NCBI GenBank assembly: GCA_036824465.1 | Contig: DAITAC010000127.1 | Span: 1-10,419, forward strand | Length of the DNA stretch: 10,419 nt | Direction of reading: 5' to 3' | From: JAKOQB01 sp036824465 | GTDB taxonomy: Bacteria; Pseudomonadota; Gammaproteobacteria; Burkholderiales; Burkholderiaceae_F | In this document: piece by piece, positions 5,202-10,419 of the stretch | How positions within the stretch are numbered: the stretch's first letter is position 1 | How the letters are laid out: each line of letters begins with the position of its first letter | Program-made: the position numbers and the translations under genes | The notes under the pieces: model-generated | Databases searched by the model: none | What the model was told of the DNA's origin: nothing | What the model saw: the letters and a program-made list of their open reading frames with translations, nothing else

Positions 5202-7487
5202 CTAATGCGACGCTACTGCACGCGGCCCTTCCAGCACAGCCGCGTCGGCGGGAAACTCATAGCGGTTCTTGCCGCGCAGCTTGGCGTGATACATCGCCGC
5301 ATCAGCGACCTGCAGCAGCCGCTCCAGGTCGATGCCCTGCTGCGGCGCCAGCGCGATACCGATGCTGGCCGACACCCAACCTTCGCGCCCGCCGGTGAGA
5401 ATCAGCGGCTGGCCCACGGCATGCAGCAGTCGCGAGGCAACGCGCTCCGCGTCGACACGCGTTCCGACATCGGGCAGCAGCACGGCGAATTCATCGCCCC
5501 CGCGCCGTGCCACCGTGTCGTGTGGGCGCACGACCCGCAGCAGCCGGTGCGCGATTTCACGCAAGACGACATCGCCCATGCGGTGGCCAAAGCGATCGTT
5601 AATTGCCTTGAAGCCGTCGAGGTCGAGGGCGAGCACCGCGCACAGGCTGCGCCCACTCGCGGCAGAAGCCAGCGCCGACTGAGCCCGCGTGGCGAGCAGA
5701 CGACGATTCGGCAACCCCGTCAGCTCATCGTGGTGTGCGACATGCAACGCGTCGGTTTCGCGGCGACGGATCTGATCGATGTCCACCAGCACGATCACGA
5801 GCTCATCGGGTGCCACCATGCGCGCGGTGACCTGGCACCACATCGACGCGCCGTCCTTGCGTGCGCCCTGGCGAATCTGCAGCTCCTTGACAGTTGCACG
5901 ATCTTCACCGCGCGCGAACTCGGCGGCGCCGGCAATCTCGCTCCAGTCCTCCTGCCGTTCGAAGTATTCAGCCAGATCGGAACGCGCCAGATGCGCCGGC
6001 TCCGCCTTAAGCAGCCGCATGAAGGCATCGTTACAGCGCAGCACCTTGCCGCCCTTGACCACCGCAATGGCCTCGCCGGCCGCGTCCAGCACCGTGCGTT
6101 CGACCTGCAGCGCTTCAGCCAGTCTCGATTCGCGCTGCTTCATGATCGTCAGGTCGGTCACCGTCCCGACCGCGCCCTGGAATGCGCCATCGCTGGCGTG
6201 CAGCGGCGCGGCGGTCAATGCGACCGCCACCTTGGCATGGTCGAAGGCGCCATGGGTCATTTCGACATCGCGCAGCGATTCGCCGGCACGCAAGCCGGCC
6301 AGCGCTCGGAGTGCGGTGCGCTGATCGACGCCCTCGGCGAGCAGCTTGGATACCGGCCGGCCGATCAGATGATGTGGTTCACAGCGGTAGATCTCACGCG
6401 CCGCGCGCCGACTCGCGAACGTGATGCGGAAATGCTCATCGCACGCCCAGATGAGGCTTGCCGACGCATCGACCAGCGATTTGTATTGCGCACGACTGCG
6501 ACGCAGTTGCTCGACCTCGATCAACTCGTGCGGACCGGCAATCGTATCCAGCACCAGCGCCGACGCGTTGGATTCGCCCAGGCTCTCGGTTTCCGGTGAC
6601 GAGAACGGAACGAAATGACTGCGGAGCGCCACCAGCGCTCCCAGGCGAGTGCGCCGTCGGTTGAGCACGTCAAACGTTGATTGTCCGGCAATGGCGCGCG
6701 CAACTGCACTCTCGACCTCAGCACGACTCGACTCGTCGAAGGCGAATGCCTCTGCCCAGTGAGGCCGCTCATAGGCGCCGATGCGCAGGCCCCAGCGCCA
6801 CGGCGCATCGCCACGCACCTCGGTCACATGGCCGCGGGCGTTGACGTTCCAGACCAGTCCAGGCAGACGTGCGTACAGCTCAGTCGTACGATCCAGTCCG
6901 CCAGCCGCCGGCTCGGCCGGTGCCGGTTCGTTGATCAAAGCCGCCGGCGCAGGGACTTGCTGTGGAAATTGCGCGTCTACCGGAGCACGCGCCGACCACC
7001 AGACCGCGAAAATCCAGAGCGGGAATCCGGCAAGAAACATAGGTGCGACCGCGACATTCCAGATCACGATCACCGCCGCGACCATCCAGCCAGCAATCAC
7101 CAGAGTGCAGACCGGCGCAACATGGCGCAGCGAAATGCTCGCCAGCAAGACCGCGCCCGCGGCGCCGAAGCCGCCGACGCCATTGGCGCCGTTCGACGCC
7201 GGCGTCGTCAGCAGCAGCGCCGTCCACAGGCCGACATCGGTCAAGTGCAGGCCGGTGACTGACCGCATCGCCCCGGAAGAACTCGTCGGTTCGCTCCAGC
7301 GCGCCGCGAGCCAGCGCGCCGCCGCGGTCGCCATGGTCAGAACGGTCCAAAGCCCGATCCAGCTCGACCGGTCGAACAATGCCAGGCCAACCGCGGCCAA
7401 CAACAGCAGCGCGGCGGCCAGAAGGCGACGCTCACTGTCAAGCAGCGACTGCACAGAAACCGGTGGCGCGGATCCAGCGGCGCTCAA
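5202..7487 (-). CDS. Membrane-anchored PAS-PAS-PAS-GGDEF diguanylate cyclase (paralogue 1)
   Basis: 761 residues. An N-terminal membrane region has about six hydrophobic segments (roughly 21-37, 43-60, 84-94, 107-120, 124-148, 149-164), followed by a Pro/Ala-rich linker. Three PAS-like domains follow, about 200-316 (divergent), 332-450 and 460-572, then a GGDEF domain (about 580-745). The catalytic set is complete: DELTGLPNRR (587-596), Asp622 and Asp639 as metal/catalytic acids, Asn630 for guanine, and GGDEF at 663-667. RPHD at 654-657, five residues before GGDEF, is an intact I-site for c-di-GMP product inhibition. It should make c-di-GMP from two GTP at the inner membrane in response to an unknown PAS signal. 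There is no EAL or HD-GYP domain. The start is TTG with GGAG 9 bases upstream; an in-frame stop lies 11 codons further up and no ATG or GTG intervenes. It lies 190 bp behind a paralogue. Confidence 0.92.
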   Translation of the reverse strand: MSAAGSAPPVSVQSLLDSERRLLAAALLLLAAVGLALFDRSSWIGLWTVLTMATAAARWLAARWSEPTSSSGAMRSVTGLHLTDVGLWTALLLTTPASNGANGVGGFGAAGAVLLASISLRHVAPVCTLVIAGWMVAAVIVIWNVAVAPMFLAGFPLWIFAVWWSARAPVDAQFPQQVPAPAALINEPAPAEPAAGGLDRTTELYARLPGLVWNVNARGHVTEVRGDAPWRWGLRIGAYERPHWAEAFAFDESSRAEVESAVARAIAGQSTFDVLNRRRTRLGALVALRSHFVPFSSPETESLGESNASALVLDTIAGPHELIEVEQLRRSRAQYKSLVDASASLIWACDEHFRITFASRRAAREIYRCEPHHLIGRPVSKLLAEGVDQRTALRALAGLRAGESLRDVEMTHGAFDHAKVAVALTAAPLHASDGAFQGAVGTVTDLTIMKQRESRLAEALQVERTVLDAAGEAIAVVKGGKVLRCNDAFMRLLKAEPAHLARSDLAEYFERQEDWSEIAGAAEFARGEDRATVKELQIRQGARKDGASMWCQVTARMVAPDELVIVLVDIDQIRRRETDALHVAHHDELTGLPNRRLLATRAQSALASAASGRSLCAVLALDLDGFKAINDRFGHRMGDVVLREIAHRLLRVVRPHDTVARRGGDEFAVLLPDVGTRVDAERVASRLLHAVGQPLILTGGREGWVSASIGIALAPQQGIDLERLLQVADAAMYHAKLRGKNRYEFPADAAVLEGPRAVASH

Positions 7488-7588
7488 GTGCGCTTGCTCC
7501 GTGGCACCTGTGACGCGGGGTCAGCGTGCGGCGCGGCACGCAGAGCGCACTGCGTCGGACCGGGTCGAGCAATCCGCACGTACCCCAT
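7484..7588 (-). other. Candidate 34-codon leader ORF overlapping the cyclase TTG start
   Basis: In the leader of the downstream cyclase an ATG at 7588 opens 34 codons that end in TGA (7486-7484), overlapping the TTG start as TTGA. No Shine-Dalgarno precedes it, and the peptide (starting MGYVRIARPG) is not recognisable. The overlap geometry would allow coupling or attenuation of cyclase translation, but a GC-rich chance ORF is more likely. Apart from this and the promoter-like match nearby, the 7488-7677 spacer shows nothing else. Confidence 0.15.
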
Positions 7589-7622
7589 GATGTAGTGGGT
7601 CAAGGCTTAAGAACAGCGACAG

Positions 7623-7651
7623 ATAGTACTTGCGCCGGGCCGCACAGGCAA
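7623..7651 (-). promoter_or_regulatory. Possible sigma-70 promoter for the downstream cyclase
   Basis: On the minus strand a -35-like TTGCCT (7646-7651) and a -10-like TACTAT (7623-7628) are separated by 17 bp; each matches four of six consensus bases. The start would fall near 7616 and give a leader of about 130 bases before the TTG at 7487. If used, the two cyclases could be expressed independently. By-eye match only. Confidence 0.3.
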
Positions 7652-7660
7652 CGTGAATGC

Positions 7661-7674
7661 GCCCGTATCCGGGC
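7661..7674 (-). terminator. Weak GC hairpin just after the upstream cyclase stop
   Basis: On the minus strand GCCCG-GATA-CGGGC forms a 5-bp GC stem with a tetraloop 3 bases after the TGA at 7680-7678. No U-tract follows it in the direction of transcription, so it is at best a pause or mRNA-end hairpin and not a standard intrinsic terminator. Confidence 0.2.
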
Positions 7675-7677
7675 CTT

Positions 7678-10020
7678 TCAATGCAAGGGTACCGCGGGGT
7701 CCTCGGGGGGCGAGGCAAGACGGTACTGGTTCTTGCCGGCCGCCTTGGCGGCATACATGGCGGCGTCGGCGCGCACCATCAGACTGTCGAAGTCCTGGCC
7801 GTCGGCGGGAAAAAGTGCAATGCCGACGCTGGCGCGGATGCGCACCGAACGACCGGTGTCCTCAATGTTGTCCGCCGCGGCGGCGATCAGCTTTTCGGCC
7901 ACGTGATTGGCTACCAGAGGTTCGTCGATCTCCGGCAACAGCACCACGAATTCGTCGCCGCCGGTGCGCGCCACCAGGTCGTACTCGCGCAGCACGCTCG
8001 ACAGCCGCAGCGCCACTCGGCGCAGCAGCGTATCGCCATGGGCGTGGCCGAACACATCGTTGACCTCCTTGAAGCCGTCGAGGTCGAGAAGCATCAAGGC
8101 GGCCAGGCGCTTGCGGCGCATCGCCACGGACAGCAGGCGGCGCGCGTTTTCGACCAGCAGGCGGCGGTTCGGCAGACCGGTCAACTCGTCGTGGTTCGCC
8201 TGATGCCACGCCAGTTCCTCGCGGCGCTTCAGTGTGGTGATGTCGGTCAACACCAGGATCATGGTGGCCGCAGCGTCCGTCTCTCCGTCATCGCCAACGC
8301 TGCGGGAGGTCAGCTGGCACCATACGCTGCGGCTTCCCGTGTTCGCATCGGGCGCGCGCATCATCACTTCGTGGTTGGCCGCTTCGCCCTGCTGCCCGGC
8401 CGCTTGTGTGACCCGCCGGATATCCTCCCAATCGCCCGGACGCGCCAGGATTTCGCGCACCTGACGGCCGATCAACCATTCGCGCGTCACGCCGAGCATC
8501 TTGGCCAACGCTCCGTTGGCGCTTTCGATCGCGCCATCGCGAACGAATGCAATGCCCTCGCCCGCCGCATCGAAAATCACCTGCTGATTGCGCAGTGCCA
8601 CGTGCAATTCGCGCTCGCGCCCCTTCAGGGCCGTAATGTCGGTGCAGATACCCAGCACCGATTCGACCTTGCCGTTGGCGTCCAACGTGGGCAGCGCACT
8701 GACCGTGACGTGGATCGACTTGCCCGTGCGTGAGATGTGCGTGGCTTCGATGTCGTAGACCGGCAACCCGTGAAATACGGGCAGAAACCGCCGCAGGAAT
8801 TCGCGGCGGCCGAACTCCGGCGCGTTGAACGATGTCACATGCTTGCCCAGCATGTGGCGCGGCTCATAGCCGTATAGGCCGCGGCTACCGCGTGTCGAAA
8901 CAAAGGTCAATCTGCCATCGCCATCGCACATCCAGATCAATGACGGCGAAGCCTCGACCAGCGCACGGTAGCGCCGTTCGCTCGTGATGAGTTTCACCTC
9001 GGCCTCGCGCCGCGCGGTGACATCGACAATTGACATGACGAAGCGTGTGGCACGACCATCCGCGCCGCGTGTCGATTCGCCGCGCGCCTGCACCCAGATG
9101 TAATCGCCGCGCGCAGTGCGCAGACGGAATTCCTCGCGAAATGGAACGCCCTCTTCAATGTGGCGCCGGCGTGCCTCGAGCACGCGCGCACGATCGTCGT
9201 CATGCAATGCCTCGGAAAAGCGATGCGCCTGCATGAATGCAGTGCGATCCGAATAGCCAAGGATCTCGGCATAGCGGGCGGAGAAGAACCGTTCACCCGT
9301 CACGACGTTGGTATCACCGATGCCGGCATCGATCGCCTCGAGCGCGAGCCGCAGCTGATCGCGGCCATGGTTCAACTCGAGCAGCGTCTGCTCCTTGAGC
9401 GTTGCCGCTTCCTGCGCCTGGAAACGCAGGCGCAGGTTTTCGGCGATTCCGCGCTGCAGACGCAGCGACGCATACACCGCGATGCCCATGCAGATCACCC
9501 AGGCGAAGGCGAGTGGCAACACCATCGGCAGATCGCGCGTCAGCAAAATGGCCAGCTGCGCAAATCCGAGTGGCACCACGCTGGCCAGCCAGGCGCGCGG
9601 GATCGCCCCATAGGGCAGAAGCGAGCCGACCACGGCGGCGATCGACAAGCCGAACTGCAGCACCATCCCTACCGGCGTCGGCGCGGGCAGCGCGATCAAG
9701 CCGCCGGCCCACAGCACGCCCTCCGTCGCAGCGAAGAGTGCATAGATGCGATGCGCGGCCTCGTCGGGCAGATCCCGTCGCGCCACCTGGCGTGCGCTGT
9801 AGACGCCGCGCGTCAGCAGCACGATGCCGAGCACGACCCACCAGCCCAGCCCCGCCAGCGCCTGCGGGCTTCCCCAAAGGGCCATGACCAGCAGCAGCGC
9901 GAGTCCCAGATTGCCGATCCAGGTGAAGCGTCCCAGCCCCATCGCCAGGCGCAGCAGCTGCCCTGCCACTTCCGGCTCGGGCGGCAGTGTCAGGAAGACG
10001 GTGGCAGGGCGATGGGTCAT
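7678..10020 (-). CDS. Membrane-anchored PAS-PAS-PAS-GGDEF diguanylate cyclase (paralogue 2)
   Basis: 780 residues. A short N-terminal tail is followed by about six hydrophobic segments (roughly 36-50, 58-71, 94-112, 118-137, 143-160, 168-184) and a charged helical linker (186-222). Three PAS domains follow at about 223-338, 346-466 and 475-598; the first has a textbook PAC end (GDYIWVQARGESTRGADGR...VDVTARREAE, 306-341). The GGDEF domain spans about 605-768: DELTGLPNRR (611-620), Asp646, Asn654 and Asp663 as catalytic residues, and GGDEF at 687-691. REYD at 678-681 is an intact inhibitory I-site. It should synthesise c-di-GMP at the membrane under control of an unidentified ligand; no heme or flavin signature was recognised. 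PAS2, PAS3 and GGDEF align well with the next gene while the membrane part differs, pointing to tandem duplication with sensor divergence. The ATG at 10020 has no Shine-Dalgarno. It is divergent from gluQ, 64 bp away. Confidence 0.93.
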   Translation of the reverse strand: MTHRPATVFLTLPPEPEVAGQLLRLAMGLGRFTWIGNLGLALLLVMALWGSPQALAGLGWWVVLGIVLLTRGVYSARQVARRDLPDEAAHRIYALFAATEGVLWAGGLIALPAPTPVGMVLQFGLSIAAVVGSLLPYGAIPRAWLASVVPLGFAQLAILLTRDLPMVLPLAFAWVICMGIAVYASLRLQRGIAENLRLRFQAQEAATLKEQTLLELNHGRDQLRLALEAIDAGIGDTNVVTGERFFSARYAEILGYSDRTAFMQAHRFSEALHDDDRARVLEARRRHIEEGVPFREEFRLRTARGDYIWVQARGESTRGADGRATRFVMSIVDVTARREAEVKLITSERRYRALVEASPSLIWMCDGDGRLTFVSTRGSRGLYGYEPRHMLGKHVTSFNAPEFGRREFLRRFLPVFHGLPVYDIEATHISRTGKSIHVTVSALPTLDANGKVESVLGICTDITALKGRERELHVALRNQQVIFDAAGEGIAFVRDGAIESANGALAKMLGVTREWLIGRQVREILARPGDWEDIRRVTQAAGQQGEAANHEVMMRAPDANTGSRSVWCQLTSRSVGDDGETDAAATMILVLTDITTLKRREELAWHQANHDELTGLPNRRLLVENARRLLSVAMRRKRLAALMLLDLDGFKEVNDVFGHAHGDTLLRRVALRLSSVLREYDLVARTGGDEFVVLLPEIDEPLVANHVAEKLIAAAADNIEDTGRSVRIRASVGIALFPADGQDFDSLMVRADAAMYAAKAAGKNQYRLASPPEDPAVPLH

Positions 10021-10052
10021 GGACAGAAACGACGGCGCAGGGCGCTATTGTC
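10020..10052. promoter_or_regulatory. Possible divergent cyclase/gluQ promoter with overlapping -10 elements
   Basis: Between the cyclase ATG (10020) and the gluQ ATG (10085), TATTGT (10046-10051) is a rightward -10-like element. Leftward, GACAAT (10052-10047) overlaps it; each matches four of six. TGGACA (10020-10025) resembles a rightward -35 but sits 20 bp away. Rightward transcripts would have a leader of about 27 bases. The spacing from the leftward start codon to the rightward -10 (25 bp) is the same as in the pmbA/darP region. Confidence 0.3.
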
Positions 10053-10084
10053 CCTTCAACCGACCATAAACACGAGCCCGAAGA

Positions 10085-10419
10085 ATGGCCGCAGCCGATT
10101 CAGCCGCTTACGCCTACCGCGGACGCTTTGCCCCCTCGCCAACCGGAGCGCTGCACGCCGGCTCGCTGGTGGCCGCGTTGGCGAGCTGGCTCGACGCGCG
10201 CGCACACGGCGGAACGTGGCTGGTCCGCATCGAGGATCTCGACCGGCCGCGCGCGGCCGCGGGCGCCGCAGCTGACATCATCGACACGCTGGCCGCCTTC
10301 GGCATGGAGAGCGACGAGCCCGTCGTGTTTCAAAGCGACCGAGCCGCGCTTTACGAAGCCGCCCTGGAACGCCTGCAGCAAATGGGGCTCGTCTACGCCT
10401 GCGCATGCTCGCGCAAGGA
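10085..10419 (+). CDS. gluQ: Glutamyl-Q tRNA(Asp) synthetase, 5' part only
   Basis: 111 codons from an ATG at 10085 run off the right edge. GRFAPSPTGALHAGSLVAAL (residues 13-32) contains the class I HIGH-type motif (LHAG) in the truncated-GluRS context, VRIEDLDRPR follows, and YACACSR near residue 105 gives the first two cysteines of the zinc site. GluQRS is a GluRS-like enzyme lacking the anticodon-binding domain; it activates glutamate and transfers it to the queuosine at position 34 of tRNA(Asp). The start is chosen because it precedes the catalytic motif by a normal dozen residues. The upstream GAAGA is only a weak ribosome binding site. The KMSKS-like loop and the C-terminus lie outside the window. 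Full GluRS or GlnRS is less likely because the LHAGSLVAALASWLDAR form is typical of GluQ. Confidence 0.92.
   Translation, partial: MAAADSAAYAYRGRFAPSPTGALHAGSLVAALASWLDARAHGGTWLVRIEDLDRPRAAAGAAADIIDTLAAFGMESDEPVVFQSDRAALYEAALERLQQMGLVYACACSRK

Noticed and set aside
5139..6599. 486-codon open frame on the plus strand opposite the downstream cyclase
   Set aside because: It lies fully antisense to a gene with unmistakable PAS and GGDEF domains, and its translation is Arg/Ala/His/Gln-rich with no recognisable domain. Long antisense frames are expected in GC-rich coding DNA.
7488..7677. c-di-GMP riboswitch in front of the downstream cyclase
   Set aside because: I looked for GEMM-like paired stems with conserved loops in this spacer and did not recognise any; the sequence looks like plain GC-rich leader.
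7657..8733. 358-codon open frame on the plus strand opposite the upstream cyclase
   Set aside because: Antisense to the GGDEF and PAS3 coding region of the paralogue. It resembles the other antisense frame only because the sense genes are homologous; no family signature and no ribosome binding site.
9160..10275. 371-codon open frame on the plus strand running into gluQ
   Set aside because: It is antisense to the cyclase membrane region and then overlaps gluQ in another frame, while gluQ has clear synthetase motifs. The peptide is low-complexity, Gln/Arg/His-rich.
1..10419. A novel defence, mobile or biosynthetic system
   Set aside because: All substantial open frames belong to common families, there are no transposase, integrase, toxin-antitoxin or CRISPR features, and gene order fits an ordinary proteobacterial chromosome.

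Overview
The window is GC-rich, with tightly packed genes and long non-coding open frames on the antisense strands. It reads as chromosomal DNA of a proteobacterium, most likely a betaproteobacterium of the Burkholderiales or a relative. The grounds are the divergent pmbA / yjgA(darP)-mog arrangement, a Tat-exported TRAP solute-binding protein, a pirin-DoxX pair, and gluQ. The taxonomic placement is inference from gene content, not a database match. I see no insertion sequence, phage gene, CRISPR array, tRNA or rRNA.

Layout, left to right. (1) 1-287, minus: 5' part of a TRAP transporter periplasmic binding protein. (2) 439-1788, minus: pmbA/tldE. (3) 1828-3757, plus: darP (yjgA), mog with an ATGA overlap, then an alpha/beta-hydrolase carboxylesterase. 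A pair of inverted heptanucleotide arrays sits at the mog/esterase junction and reaches into both coding sequences. (4) 3838-4976, minus: a pirin-doxX operon, possibly led by a 54-codon small ORF whose stop overlaps the pirin start. (5) 5202-10020, minus: two tandem paralogous membrane-anchored PAS-PAS-PAS-GGDEF diguanylate cyclases. (6) 10085-end, plus: 5' part of gluQ, divergent from the upstream cyclase.

The genes do not form a single pathway. The parts are housekeeping (PmbA peptide and modified-peptide processing, DarP ribosome maturation, Mog molybdopterin adenylylation, GluQ tRNA modification), a probable stress or redox pair (pirin, DoxX), nutrient uptake (TRAP) and c-di-GMP signalling. 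Both cyclases keep the metal ligands, the GGDEF signature and the RxxD inhibitory site, so both look catalytically competent and product-inhibited.

I find no clearly new multi-gene system. The points most worth a second look are the inverted heptamer arrays at 2961-3096, the cyclase duplication, the matching geometry of the two divergent promoter regions (1788-1820 and 10020-10052), and the possible small ORF upstream of pirin. No gene-free stretch exceeds 300 bases; the longest are about 225 bp (4977-5201) and 190 bp (7488-7677).
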